Assembly: GCA_016808115.1 (NCBI GenBank) | Contig: JAEQBH010003870.1 | Location: 1-64,000 of the forward strand | Length of the DNA stretch: 64,000 bases | Reading direction: 5' to 3' | Origin: Tetrastigma voinierianum | Lineage: Eukaryota; Streptophyta; Magnoliopsida; Vitales; Vitaceae | Shown here: positions 1 through 11,239 of the stretch, piece after piece | Numbering within the stretch: position 1 is the stretch's first letter | Layout: each line of letters begins with the position of its first letter | Translations under genes and position numbers: made by a program | Notes under the pieces: model-generated | What the model saw: only the letters and a program-made list of their open reading frames with translations | Databases searched by the model: none | Told to the model about the DNA's origin: nothing

Positions 1-780
1 ATATGAGTTTAAGACTCATCAATGGTTAGTTGGAGAGGACCATACAGGTGTTAGAGGACATGGGCATGCGTCACAGAGACTGAGGGTAGGCTGGGCCCGA
101 ACTCAAGGGTAGCTGGGAGGAGCATTTGCCCTTAGTAGAATTTGCCTACAACAGCCATCGCGAGCAGATGAGCCCCATGAGGCACCAGACATTGAGACCG
201 GGCCGATCTCAGCCTCCCATGGACTCCGGAAAGGGAGCAGAGCTCCACCACGGGTCCGGATTTGATCAAAGACATCTCAACGAAGGTGGATCGAGGCCGA
301 GACGTCTTCTCTCATGGATTAGAGCTCTGTGAGAAGAGTTACGCAGAGCAGGGCAACGCCGACCCCAGAGTTCGAAAGTGTGACCATGTCTTCAAGGTTA
401 CTCAAGAGGAGTGGCCGATTGCAAGCCAGTAAGTCACACTAAGATTTATCGACCTCAGATACTGAGAGGGTAGGCATAGCAGATACTCCAAGCATGCTAC
501 CACCTAGTTTGTCAAATCCATGAGGTGTTCCATGTCTCCATGCTCAAAGTACACCCAAATTGGGGTGAGTCGAAGGGGCTGATACATATGGAACCTTCAA
601 GGAGGGACAAGATGTATTATGGACAACCGAGAGTAGGTTTTGCGACGTAAGACCGTGAGGCTAGTGAAAGTATTATGGAAACACCGTGGAGTGGAGAAGG
701 TAACAATAGAACGCGAGGACACAATGCGTGCCAGTTATCCCTTCCTATTTGGGGACGGAGGTACGTGGTTAGTCATTTAA
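1..780 (+). pseudogene. Ty3/gypsy (Tekay/Del-like chromovirus) pol 3' end: integrase C-terminus and chromodomain-like tail
   Basis: This is the last part of a retrotransposon polyprotein whose start lies left of the window. Bases 31-60 read RTIQVLEDM-like and 114-152 read WEEHLPLVEFAYN, both typical of the end of a Ty3 integrase catalytic core. The integrase C-terminal segment (GDHVFLKV / FIGPFEILERVG type) is recognisable at about 380-500, and VHEVFHVSMLK-like residues lie at 517-550. Bases 667-780 give one open frame, KVLWKHRGVE through YPFLFGD, ending at a stop at 778. That matches the chromodomain-like tail of Tekay elements. Several frame changes between these blocks show it is dead. The polypurine tract and 3' LTR follow directly. 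The lineage call rests on motif recognition; the decay is seen in the sequence. Confidence 0.85.
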
Positions 781-849
781 TGATAAAATGACTATTTCAT
801 ATGCATAAGACTTGAATGTATATGTTTGCACTCGAGGATTAAATTCTTT

Positions 850-861
850 AAGGGGGAAGAG
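850..861 (+). other. Polypurine tract of the left Tekay-like element
   Basis: An uninterrupted purine run (AAGGGGGAAGAG) stands immediately before the LTR start TGTGAAAACC. This is where plus-strand DNA synthesis primes in LTR retrotransposons. The same arrangement recurs at 23662-23674. Confidence 0.85.
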
Positions 862-1295
862 TGTGAAAACCCTGGTAAATTTGAAATTTTTTTCTGTAAT
901 ACGGTAAACTACTGTTACAGTACAAATTGCAAACCCATAAAATCTCTAGATCTCGGGATGACATGGCTGGACTATATCAAGCTGGTTCTACTCATCAAAT
1001 CTTAAATAGCTACCCCGCGAATTACGCTTGAATTTTTGGAAATGAGCATAAATTTCACGACTCAGATGAAAGAGCAAATGAGTAGCTGATATGTGGCATG
1101 ATGCCACACGACATCATGTCCATCACAAGAAGGGCCATGTGGGTGGTAGATGCCATATGGAAAGAATCTTGCAGGGGCCATGTGTCACATGGGAAGGGAG
1201 ATTCTAGTGTCATGTGTGATAATTTGTTAAGGAAAATATCGTGAAGGTGACATGAAACCCACATGTGTCACTAGAATTGATAGTGGAAGAAATGG

Positions 1296-1495
1296 GATTA
1301 GTTCTATGGGAGGAGGAGAACAAAAAGAAAAGTGGAAGGGAAGGGTGTGGGGAGAGAGGAGAGTAAACTGTATCAGAGAGAAAAAAATAGAAACAGGGGA
1401 GAAAAGAAAATCTAAGAAAGAAGAAAAGAGAAGAAAAAGGAGGAAGTTAAAGCATGAAGAGAGGGAAAGGAAAGAGGAAAAGGAAGAAGTGTGGC
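1296..1495 (+). repeat. GA-rich purine tract inside LTR A
   Basis: About 200 bases are almost pure A and G on the plus strand (AAAGAAAAGTGG, GGAAAGGAAAGAGG and similar). The same tract occurs at 15530-15630 and 24110-24310 in the sister LTRs, so it is part of the LTR family and not a gene. It produces spurious Lys/Glu/Arg-rich frames. Confidence 0.8.
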
Positions 1496-2377
1496 ACAAA
1501 GGAGGGCAGACCCACTGCGAAGAACCCTGAACCCAGCTAAAAGAGGTAGGTTCATCCATTCATTTCAAGCCTAGGCCTGATCGATTTCCGCCCCACTCTG
1601 GGGCGACTATTTCACCGTGTAGTCTGCTTTTGGTCATGGGACGCCATGGACCGAGTATATGAGTTCCCAGGACTATCGAGGCTGATCACGCTCTGAATCG
1701 AAAGCAACTGGGCATAATGGAAAACTAAGGGGTATGCCCGGCCTCATCACCCCCGCGAATCAACAACACCAACTCGGACGCCATAACTTTCTCGTCCGAA
1801 CTCCCACTGCCGTTTCTGGACTCACTAAAGCTCAAGTGAGTTTAGAATTTAATAAGATGAAGTGATCAGCCAAACATGGCTGAACAAGAGGCCAATACCG
1901 ATACTGAGAACGGTCCGCCTGCTTCCTAACTTCTCGTTGAACCGGATTGTATCCAAATACTTGGCCGTGATATGGCATGAGCAGGAAATTGCGTGTTGAA
2001 TTTTTGTGTGATATTTACAAAAGCTGGAATTTTTAGACTAAGTCTAGATTTTTTCGAGGCCAAGTATGGCCGGGAATGGCTAATGTGTGTTATTACTGTA
2101 AATTGAATAATATGTTAATGTGTGAAATTATGTGATATATGGGATAAATGAAATAATTATATGCATTAAACATAATCATCCAGTGATACCGGACATGTAA
2201 TGTGTGATTTATATGTTGCATGTGTGACACGAGCGCATATGTAGTATGAAATTACATGCAACGACAATCAGATGGCATTAATGCACGAGGTATCGCATGA
2301 CATGGGTGTGAGTGCATGGAAAATGGGATCGTTCTGGTTCGGGGTTCATGGTACATCAAGAATGCAAATAATTTTCA

Positions 2378-2550
2378 GAGATCATCCATGCGCCTTCTCA
2401 AGATCGACCAAAGTAATGATTCGAGATTGTCCGCGCGATTTCTCTCGAGATCGACAAAAGTACGTATCGGAGATTGTCCATAGTACTTCGAGGCTTCCAC
2501 TGCAAGTAATCGACGAGATTGTCTACACTATATCTCGGAGACTATCCAAT
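2378..2550 (+). repeat. Degenerate tandem repeat in LTR A (GAGATTGTCC units)
   Basis: Units of roughly 55-60 bases containing GAGATTGTCC, an ACTTCTCGAG-like block and ATCGACCAAAG repeat about three times. Sister copies are at about 18048-18190 and 25349-25440 plus 25910-25975. This is an internal minisatellite of the LTR family. Confidence 0.55.
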
Positions 2551-3093
2551 ACAAAAAAATAAAATGTGTGATTTCGAGCTTTAAAAAGGGTCATGGACGG
2601 AACGCCCATGGCTGTTTTTCACACTCGCATATGCATGTGAGGGAACTCAAGAGGACTCCTGGATCGTTCATGATCGGGTCGTGATCTTATCTGGGCGACA
2701 TGTAGGCATTCGTGTGTGATTGTGCACTGCATTGTATGTGCACTTAAGGGGAGGCAGCCCTTGTGAGGAGATAACCCATCGTAATGGTCACCCCTGCCAG
2801 GATCACCCTTTCGTAATAATGAGAGCTGATGTCTTCGAGGTCGTGAGTATGAAGAGGGTCAGGTTATGGCGTTGAACACTATGCTTGTAAAATATATCAG
2901 GGACAACTGCTTTGATATATTTTGGTTTGGTAAAAGAGTTGTATATCAAACTCTTGTATAATAATATGGAAATTGTGGCTGTTTGCAAGAAAATATAAAG
3001 AAATGAGTCCCTCGTGAATGGGATTGACCAGCGTCGCCCACGAATATTCTCTGGGTTTACGGGTTGTCGGCCGGACCCCGGGTTAGGCGTGTG

Positions 3094-3231
3094 TACTACT
3101 AACACGGATGTTGCGTCTCTCCTCTAGAGTTTTACGCGGAATTTGATTATATGTTTCTTGAATGTGACCCAACTGGTTTGAATCAGCCAAAATTATTACT
3201 CCTTTAGAAAAAACACTTTGTTATAATAAAC
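3094..3231. other. No gene; short flank
   Basis: AT-rich sequence between the LTR end and the tRNA-like element. I see no coding signal. Confidence 0.5.
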
Positions 3232-3335
3232 TATCCCCATTGAGACTCGAACTTGGGACCCCTCAGCTCTTTGGATGTCTTGATTTTAAATGTTGAGCGT
3301 TCTACCAAGCGAAGATAGGGGCTCACCAATAGAGA
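3232..3335 (-). repeat. tRNA-like sequence, probable SINE head or tRNA pseudogene
   Basis: On the minus strand an A-box-like block (TTCGCTTGGTAGAACGC) is followed about 50 bases later by a B-box-like block (AAGTTCGAGTCTC). The outer parts CCCTAT and ATGGGG can pair as an acceptor-like stem with one G-U pair. The T stem is not convincing, so a working tRNA is unlikely. A tRNA-derived SINE head or pseudogene fits better. A second, weaker B-box-like block (AGTTTGAGTTC, minus strand) lies near 3526. Confidence 0.4.
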
Positions 3336-3361
3336 TAGTCATGTAGACTTGTTTTTGTGTG

Positions 3362-3368
3362 TATTATT

Positions 3369-3410
<42 letters not shown>

Positions 3411-3449
3411 CTTATTGTTCTTATTCTTATTATTATTATGATTATTATT
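3362..3449 (+). repeat. (TTG)n microsatellite grading into TTA-rich repeats
   Basis: About 13 consecutive TTG units, then interrupted CTTATT and TTA repeats. Simple sequence. Confidence 0.95.
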
Positions 3450-3726
3450 TAAAGTGCTTAACTTTAAAATAATCTAATCTAAATGATATACATTTTTTAA
3501 TACACTTTTTGATTCTAGTAAAGAACTCAAACTGGGATCCCCCTCCCTATGTATATGCCTAACGATGAACTATTCATTTATTATTTATAGCATAAATCAA
3601 TTTTAGTATGTTTCATATAATAATAGGAGTGACTGCGTTGTCTGTAAATAAGAAAGAAAATGAAAATAAGGGGGAATTTTATGACCACATTGGTGATCCG
3701 TTTTGATTTATAAGAGTTTGAATATT

Positions 3727-4140
3727 TATTAGTGTTAAAATATGTCTCAAATTCCTTTTTAAACAAAATATTTTATAGGATAATTCCTAATTATTATATT
3801 AATGTAATATTAGGTTACCTTATAGTATAAGAAAAGCTTTAGGAATATTCCTATAAGTTGATTTGTGACCCAAATTTGGTTTCGAGCTTATGTCCGACCC
3901 AAAAGTCCATGGTGCAACTTTAGCAAAAAAAAAAGTTGAGAAAAAAAATAGGGATCTGTTGTGGTAGGGGGTGTAGAGGCTTGCCCCCTTGGTATGAACC
4001 TTTCTGCTTGGGTATTTTCGTCATATCAACACATTACGGTTTATTTGATACATTGTACTTTGTAGTCTATACTCGATTTATAGTGAAGCTTTCTCCTTTA
4101 TGCATTGGTTTTTTTAATCAAACCATATTTTGCTAGTTAT
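3727..4140 (+). repeat. Decayed copia LTR remnant
   Basis: Blocks in this stretch align by eye with the copia LTR at 13061-13537 (GTAATATTA, ACCTTATAGTATAAG, GGAATATTCCTATAA). The downstream part (GGTATGAACCTTTCTGCTTGG, TTTCTCCTTT) aligns with the reverse complement of 11240-11470. Together they suggest an old LTR of the same copia group. The boundaries are soft. Confidence 0.5.
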
Positions 4141-4694
4141 ATATAGAATGAGAAAATTTTTTGCTTTACAAGTGATAAAAGTTTGAATCGAACCACAAAT
4201 TTGTCAAATTATTTTGCAATGATAAAGATTGAGAAAAATAGAAAAAAAATTACATACTTATGACTACCTTCGTATTTCATTTTTTGATTTAGAAAGTAAT
4301 AAATATGATTTTTACCATCTAAAATAAAAAACATGTATGATTAAGACTAATTCAAAATTTATCTATTTAAATAGTATTAGAAAAAAAAAGAGAATTGAGT
4401 TCAATGAATTATAAATTTTTTATTTTCAAAATATAGGAGGTATGTAATATTTATTTTCAAATATATGGGTCTCCATACACGATCATATAAATTATTTTAT
4501 TTAATGTTGATATTGAATAATTTTCCTATTTATTATGAAAATATAAAATATATATAATATTTCCTTGACTAGTTATACAAAGATTATCTTGTTTTTTTAA
4601 AAACTGGACAATTTTTTTATTTGTTTTTTTTTAATCGAACCATATTTTGTTAGTTATATACAAGGAACAAAATATCGATAATTACGGATATATC
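4141..4694. other. AT-rich spacer, no gene seen
   Basis: Mostly A/T with homopolymer runs and no coding or RNA signal. The phrase TTAGTTATATA with GAATGAGA-like sequence occurs near 4132, 4655 and 7327, which suggests duplicated flanks around the inserted material between them. Confidence 0.5.
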
Positions 4695-6644
4695 TGTGAC
4701 GCCCCAAAACTCGGGGGTCCGTTGACTACCCGTCAACCCGCGGAATACCTTTGAATGTCGGGTGACCCGACATTTTTCACTAATCAGGCGAGTCTCCTTT
4801 ATGCAGAGGCTCTACCCAAATACAAAACACTAAAACACATCTCCAAACAGTCAATATAACTGATCTATGATTAAAGCGGGCACTTAGCCCATAAACCAAT
4901 ACTCATAACAATGTATATATATCCAACTATCCAACCATAGTTCAAGAGTTCAAATTTTACTCTTATACAACATATATTAAAATTAGAGAATTCTAATACA
5001 TGTAATACATCATAACCCAAAGCCCGCAATCGGCTTTCTTCACAAACCTCAGTCTCTAGGGCGAGCCGTCCTTGCGTTCCACTGTACGCAGTAAAATAGT
5101 ATCCCTCGACGGGGGGTGAGCTATTAACCATTAGTAGAGATCACCCTAAGTGGGCTACTCTCCACTAAGTGCGATCTGATGCTCCAAAATAAACACACAT
5201 CCAATCAAATGCATGATCCTACTTGAATATCTGTGATCATCTTGTGCAGAGTCCTCGCGACTCCTCACATAGCCTAAGCCTGCATTATGAGAAATATTAT
5301 GTTTATTTGTTTGTGGATAACCCTCACGTGTGTATATATCAATTGGGTGTCTCAGACGATTGATATTATTTATGGACTATCCTCGTGTATATCGATTGGT
5401 AAGTCTCAGACGATTGATATTTTAGCATGGACTACCCTCTGATCATTTTTAGTTTTAGACAACCCTCCGAAACCCGTGCCACAGACTCGCGCCGTGCGGC
5501 CGCTCCTGCGGAGTCTAGGGGTCCCGGTGCATATGGAATGCATGATACTGATTCCATTACGGAGTCTATAACACATGCAAATATATCGCATCGCTATATT
5601 ACTTTGCTGTCGAGTCGTGTAATTTCACATTTCATACACCAAAAATTAACTCACTTGGGCTAATGATCAAACACGGGCAATTCAACTTGAATCACTCGAC
5701 CAAATACATTTTCACACAAAAATATATTTTGTGAACACTATTCTCGGGAATAGTGAAACCCTCGGTTACTATTCCCGAAAAATCACCAATCGTCGGTTCA
5801 CTTTGTGAACCCGAATTTCATGGCCATTCCGGCCTCATTCCAATCAATACATGATTTATCACATAATTTGTGAAATAAAACACCCAAACAGCCCCTCACG
5901 GTCACGGCTGGAATTTTTTTGGATTCAATAAATTCAAACAATTTGGTCCCAAGTTTTGGGACCAATCAGAAAAGAAACTGATCGTTGGTATCAAGCTAAC
6001 GAAACGTTGAAAAACAACTTAAATAAAGTGTAAAACCCAGTGAGGAGAAACCCTTCTGCTCATGGGTTGTCAGAAAGCTCGCCGAATCACGTACCCACGC
6101 CAAAGCCCTCTCCGTAGAAGCCGGTTTTCATACTTGTCGGCTGCGACGGTCGAATCATGAAACTTAGGAAGTCTAATACTCTCTCACAAACGAATCCCTT
6201 TGAACCTACTGCATCTCTTTTTTCAATTCCCGTTTTGCCTTTTTCTAGTTGGAGAGAATAAATATTTATTTGAGTGTTTTGTCTTTATTATCATTAAATT
6301 AAATTCAAAAATGGCCAATTATGTCGCTTCTTTTCGAGTTTGACGTTATTATCACCGGTCGAATTTTTCGTCGTTTACTGCTAAATTACATATGACATAG
6401 TGCGTGTTATATGTGACCCGTCGCATCGAAAATCGTTACTACGACACGAACCGCGATGCCTCAAAAGCGTGTAAGTCCCATTGTCTCGAATTCGGCGAAT
6501 TCGGCAATCTTGCGTAGATTTAGCGAGGCGATTCAGCGGTGCAATCCGTTTCATCATCCGAGATTTAGAGAATAAATTTTGGATTTTTAACCGAAATTAC
6601 AATTTTGTCCTTTTTCCAGAAATTGGAATTTCTCAGGTCTTACA
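4695..6644 (-). mobile_element. Solo LTR D, reverse orientation
   Basis: Read on the minus strand it begins TGTAAGACCTGAGAAATTCC and ends with GTTTTGGGGCGTCACA. That end resembles the 3' end of the Tekay-like LTRs at 26548 and 18753 (both close with an ACCCCGAG / GTCAC-type block). TATC stands on both sides (4691-4694 and 6645-6648), consistent with a target duplication at least four bases long. No internal coding region, primer site or second LTR adjoins it, so it is a solo LTR left by recombination. Length 1950 bases. The family is related to, but not the same as, LTRs A to C. Confidence 0.7.
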
Positions 6645-7516
6645 TATCGGTACTTGAATTTTACGGATATATCGGTAAATATCGGTGGATATTTTGACAA
6701 AAATATCGGTAAATCGAAAATTAATAAAAATACTTTGAAATTCATGAAAATACTTTGTTGAACTATAAAAAAGATATAAATAAGCAAATATACACTTATT
6801 GAAAATAATATTCGTTATAATTTATCGAAATTACATTCTGATAGTAATTTAAAACCAAAATGAAGAACCCGATGTATGTCCATTACATTATTTGATGAAG
6901 ATCCCATCTTGATGAAGATAATGGTCGTAATAAGATCTTGAAAATATTGAGATAAATCCGCAGAAAAATAATTTTGAGAGTTAAATGGGGCTTGGTTGTG
7001 TATGGATGTATACAGTTGCAAAGAGATTATATGATTTTATGAGTATTTATAGAATTTTTGGAGTCAAAATAGTCATTCTGGAGTATATCTGGAGTATTTC
7101 TGGAAGTATTTTCTGGAGTATTTTTAAAAATTCAGAAGCATAGCGCCACGTGCTCATGATCGCGATTTTTGGTGTGGTGTGCAATTTTAAGCGAGAAAAG
7201 AAATCAGCAATTTCTGGAATTTTCACGATTTTTATCTTATCGATTTTCCTCTTATATTTCTTCTCGATGCCGGCCGAAAACCGATTTTTTTCGACGATAT
7301 TTCGTAGAACTTGGAATTTTTTGTGCACAGTTATATATAGAATGAGATAAATGTTTTATTTTGAATAAATCAAGTAAACTTGAATTATGACTTTGAATAT
7401 TATTACTTATTGTTACTAAAAAGGAATAAACTCAACACCAAAAATGCAATCCAATTTCCATAATATCTCAATCGAGAAAAAAAAAAAAACTAGAAATGAA
7501 ATTTGACTTGTGTGTA
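6645..7516. repeat. AT-rich repeat DNA with ATATCGG and TCTGGAGTAT motifs
   Basis: GATATATCGGTAAATATCGG-type phrases recur at 6645-6720 and also just left of solo LTR D at 4670, so LTR D inserted into this element. Near 7070-7125, TCTGGAGTAT-like phrases repeat four to five times. No open frame is persuasive. The element type is not recognised. Confidence 0.45.
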
Positions 7517-7674
7517 TGATTGGTCTCTTAGTTAAAAAGAACAAATGGGTACACAAAGAAAATGAAATAACAACAAAATATGTATAAGAATAAGCATGAT
7601 TGGTCTCTTTGTTAAAAAGAACAATTGGGTACACATAAAATTGAAATAACATATGCCATAAGAATAAGAATAAA
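7517..7674 (+). repeat. Two-copy 79-base tandem duplication
   Basis: ATGATTGGTCTCTT followed by GTTAAAAAGAACAA and GGGTACACA occurs at 7517 and again at 7596, with few differences. It lies in AT-rich non-coding sequence. Confidence 0.8.
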
Positions 7675-7867
7675 TAAAAAAATATAGTAGAAGATGAAAC
7701 AAAATATAATATAAGCTCATTAACCATTTCATTGCATCGTTGTCCAAAATAATAACTAAAGATCAATCTTGAAATGTCGAAAGTGACATCACCTAATGTA
7801 CTGAAGAGACCTATGAACATCAAGCCGTTGTGGGAAATAACTTTTTCATCAATGCAATGAAGATTAG

Positions 7868-8053
7868 GAAACCATTGGTCGTGAGCTGAAAAATGATGGT
7901 GGCTTTATTAAACAAATTAATGATTCCTTGTATGACGATGTTGATTCTCAACACCTGGATGTGGATTTTGTACCCGAGTCTTGCAAAAGTACTATTTGCC
8001 TTGGTTTTGAGGCTATTAGCCAAATGTCTGATGATGCAAAGGATGACAAGTAG
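7868..8053 (+). pseudogene. Unrecognised open segment, possible host-gene fragment
   Basis: This frame is open from 7868 to a TAG at 8051 and encodes about 61 residues of ordinary, acidic, non-repetitive composition. It contains RELKNDGGFIKQIND and later VDFVPESCKSTICLGFEAIS. Composition and codon use look more protein-like than the AT-rich DNA on either side. After the stop the same frame continues with protein-like sequence to about 8240, broken by stops. I do not recognise the family. It could be a captured exon, a transposase remnant or chance. No start codon or splice site can be assigned. Confidence 0.25.
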
Positions 8054-8228
8054 GTTGATTCTCAGTTGTTGTAGGTTGTCAGTGACTCTAAACTAAGGAT
8101 GAGGTGCAGCTGTGATCTTAAAACTAACATCAGATGGGGCGACAATACTCTCAAACCCGAGGATGAGGTTATAGTTGTTAGTCTTGAACCTTCAACATTA
8201 GGTGGGGCATATCCAACATCTAATCTGT

Positions 8229-8369
8229 TTTGTTATGAGATTATGTGCTAGTGGTGCAACTCTTCATTCTGTGCCAATGGTGCAACTCTTCAGATGATGT
8301 AGTAACATGTAATATGTGTTGATATGAGATTTCGTGCCAGTGGTGCAACTCTTCATTCCGTGCGTAAAG
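8229..8369 (+). repeat. Short repeat cluster with GGTGCAACTCTTCA
   Basis: GGTGCAACTCTTCA(T/G) occurs at 8252, 8279 and 8342, within units beginning TTATGAGATTATGTGC or a variant. A fourth copy at 10505 lies just beyond the inserted block 8520-10494, which suggests that block interrupts this cluster. Confidence 0.6.
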
Positions 8370-8519
8370 ACCAAATTATGTATATGTGAAAATATGGCTA
8401 GAAATTGAATGTGGTAAATCTTTGCGATTTGAAAGCAATGGTGTCTTTCAAAAGCTGAAATGAAAAGTATTCTGCGGCCTTTCAATGCCTCATAAAGATT
8501 TTTGCGGGTCAGACAATAA

Positions 8520-10494
8520 GTGGATGCTCTGAGTCAGGATCTCATCACCATGAGTTGGAGTTCTTTCTAATTGGGAATTTGATCCACCCCGATTACAGGA
8601 CTCTTATTTGTTAGGCGATCAAATAGGTGAACAAAATCAATTTAGTTGAAACAAAATTGATTTAAACTAATCCTAAATCTACCAAATAAACAACTACTTA
8701 ATTCTAAAGATATGAAGGCCACTAGGGATGGGGATAATTATTCACAAAACAGTTTTGCATTTCCTTGAAAGCACAACAATTGTGAGTTGAATCTTGGATT
8801 TGTCGAGAGCAATGTAGTATAGCTTAGTTTCTCATGACGCTACATTTAAACATATAACCGCATGTAATGGCACCGAGACCAGATAGATTACCAAATAATT
8901 TACTTGTAAAACTTCGGCCCCTCTTTAAGATTTGATTTTTTTTTTTTCCCAATATTTCACAACCATTTCTTAGAACTGAAGAATTCTTGCTCCCATAGAT
9001 AGGACAATGCAAGCCTTCTCCAATGTAATTAGTATCTCGTCTATTAATCAGCAAATTTTCTATCTCTTTGATTAGATATTTGCTAACACGGGATCAAAGA
9101 TCCTTTCATCGGACTAGCAGGAGAAACCTCCTGATCAGCTAAATTGATGCATCATCTTAAAATCCTCGCACCATGAGTAAATTATTGATCTATCAAAAGT
9201 AATTTTTCGAGTTCATTAGTTCCAAGATATTAGTCTAGCATACCCACTAGTTACCGCTCTTTACTCTCGGAATCTCCATCTGTGTCACTTAGGGCCTCTT
9301 ATAAATCGAGCAAGATACGGCTCTTTTAGGGTATATAAGCTCTGCTCAATTAAAACGATTCATTATCTGAATAATACCAATTATATAAATTGTTATTCAA
9401 ACCCACGAAATAACAAGCGTAATCGAATGTTCAACAATTAATCCCGATACAGAGGTGTTTAATGTTCCATTCTTTAGTTTCAATCATCACAAATCAAACA
9501 AAAAAGTAAGAAAATGAAAAAATAAATCAAGAGGCAGAGAAAAATCGATTTGAGCTTAAATCACCGCCTCGACAGTGAAATAAATTGAATATCTGAGTAC
9601 AACACGAAATCTCTTCAATAGAAATAAAATCTGGCGCTCTACAAAGTGCTGCAAGATCTATTAAAAATAAAAATCTGCAGCAAAAACTAAGAAAATGGGC
9701 AATTTAGAGAAAGAAAACCCATGAGAGAGAAAAAATCCAGATTTTAGCTTCAATCTTTGTCTGAACATTAGTGAAATCTAAATCTCTGTTATACAGCACC
9801 GAAATCTCTTCAATAAAAAGAAAATCTGCTAAAAATAATTACTCTAAGATCTACAAAAAAATCAAAATCTGTTGAAAAACTGGAAAAATGGGCAGTTTAG
9901 AGAGAGAAACCCCCACAGAGAGGTTCTCAAATCTTCAGTGCCCCACTACCTAAGCAGTATATATCTGGTCCTAGGGTGAAATGGGCTTGAAAATAGGCTA
10001 AAATATCAATTTTTAGCCTTTTTTAGTTTTCTCCAGCTTTTTTGGTCGCGACACAATTTTTTTGGTCGTGACTAAGTTTCCTGGTCGTGACAGCTTGCTT
10101 GGTCGCGACAGTTTCTGGACAATAACTTGTTTTTCTTTTCCAACTTGTCGAGGTCATAACTTCTTCGTTTTAACTCGGATTTGGGCGTGTGAGTACTCGT
10201 TGGAAAGCTCTTTGAATGTAGAATGAAATATAAGAAAATTTCCCCAGACCATTTGATGTTCCAGATGGTACAGAAAAATTTATCTTCCCAGTGGCGCTGT
10301 GAGACTCCCGGTTGACTTCTTCTTTTGAAATATATATTACCGTTTAACTTTGCCAAATCTGCTTGCTTTTCATCAATAATCCTACAAAACCAAGTTTAGA
10401 GGAAATTTTATGTGTTTTACATGAATATGGATACAAAATGCACAAAATAGCATGTGAAATGAACTCAAAACATAAATGAGTTTTGCACTCATCA
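8520..10494 (-). mobile_element. Unassigned LTR-like element, reverse orientation
   Basis: On the minus strand the right edge begins TGATGAGTGCAAAACTCATT, which closely resembles the start of the Athila-like LTRs at 28582 and 38923 (TGATGAGTGCCTAAAACACT). The sequence then runs about 2 kb without any coding signal. GGTGCAACTC repeats lie on both sides. It contains four GGTCGYGAC motifs at 10041-10110. The left edge is uncertain (about 8520). It may be a long solo LTR or a coding-free large retrotransposon derivative; internal structure does not decide. Confidence 0.45.
10041..10110 (+). repeat. Four spaced GGTCGYGAC motifs
   Basis: TTGGTCGCGACA-type near-palindromes recur four times with spacing of about 18-21 bases. 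They stand out as CpG-bearing sites in AT-rich surroundings. Confidence 0.7.
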
Positions 10495-11239
10495 CCGTGC
10501 CAATGGTGCAACTCTTTAGATGATGCATTTTCTCACCTAATGTAATTTCACAATCACGAGATATGCTAATCCATTAGATTTTTCGAATATCCGATGATTG
10601 AAGAAGAAATAAAAAGGAAATCAACGGAAAGTAATTTCAGCTTTAACGTTTAAGAGAACAATTATTAGGGAAGATAGACAATCAATTAGGGAAGATAAAT
10701 ATATTTTCTTTTAACGCTTAGATACAATTAATCAAGGTAACGGTGTTTACATATAATTGATTAGGAAAGACATACAATTAATTACAAATATATTAACAAA
10801 GGTTGTTTAGGAAGAAAAGCTGTGTCACAAAGGATAGTTTTGGAATTAAAAAGTGTAAAACATGTCGTACTTTTATAAGTAGTATAGATATATATTTCTC
10901 TATAATTTTGTACACTTTGAAACTTGCTAAATAATTATTACTTTATAAATCTTTTTTAACGTTATTACTTTATGAATCTTAATTAGCAAACGGGTTGATG
11001 AGCAACAAGTAATTAGTTTCTTTTGGTTTATTACTCCAAAATTAGTTTTGCATGTATACAGCCATATGTTGCATCTTGGCATCTTTGCAAAACCTTTGCC
11101 ATTCTCTGAAAATGAGAGTATGAATCAGTCATAACTTCTTTTACAGTAGAGTCTTTCTTGATCTTAGGATCATAGGGCACCCTTGCTTGACTACGCTATT
11201 GATTGTGCGTGAAGTGGAGCACTGCAATCTCCTCTCACC
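10495..11239. other. AT-rich spacer, no gene seen
   Basis: No convincing ORF, RNA gene or repeat boundary. A few short repeats of GGGAAGATA with ATTAG occur at 10655-10790. Confidence 0.45.

Larger units (their letters stand above)
862..3093 (+). repeat. 3' LTR of the left Tekay-like element (LTR A)
   Basis: It starts TGTGAAAACCCTGGTAAATT and can be followed block by block against the LTRs at 14467 and 23675. Shared blocks include the region reading CTCTAGATCTCGG, a CATGATGCCACACG block, a purine-rich tract at about 1296-1495, and a 3' portion with GTTTGTAAAATATAT. The end is placed at about 3093, where homology to the intact copy's end (GGGCGTCACA) is lost; here it reads GGCGTGTGT. About 2.2 kb long. 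The chance ORFs within it are not genes. Confidence 0.85.

Noticed and set aside
3362..3449. Possible CRISPR-like or regulatory repeat
   Set aside because: Simple trinucleotide microsatellite with no spacers; the context is eukaryotic.
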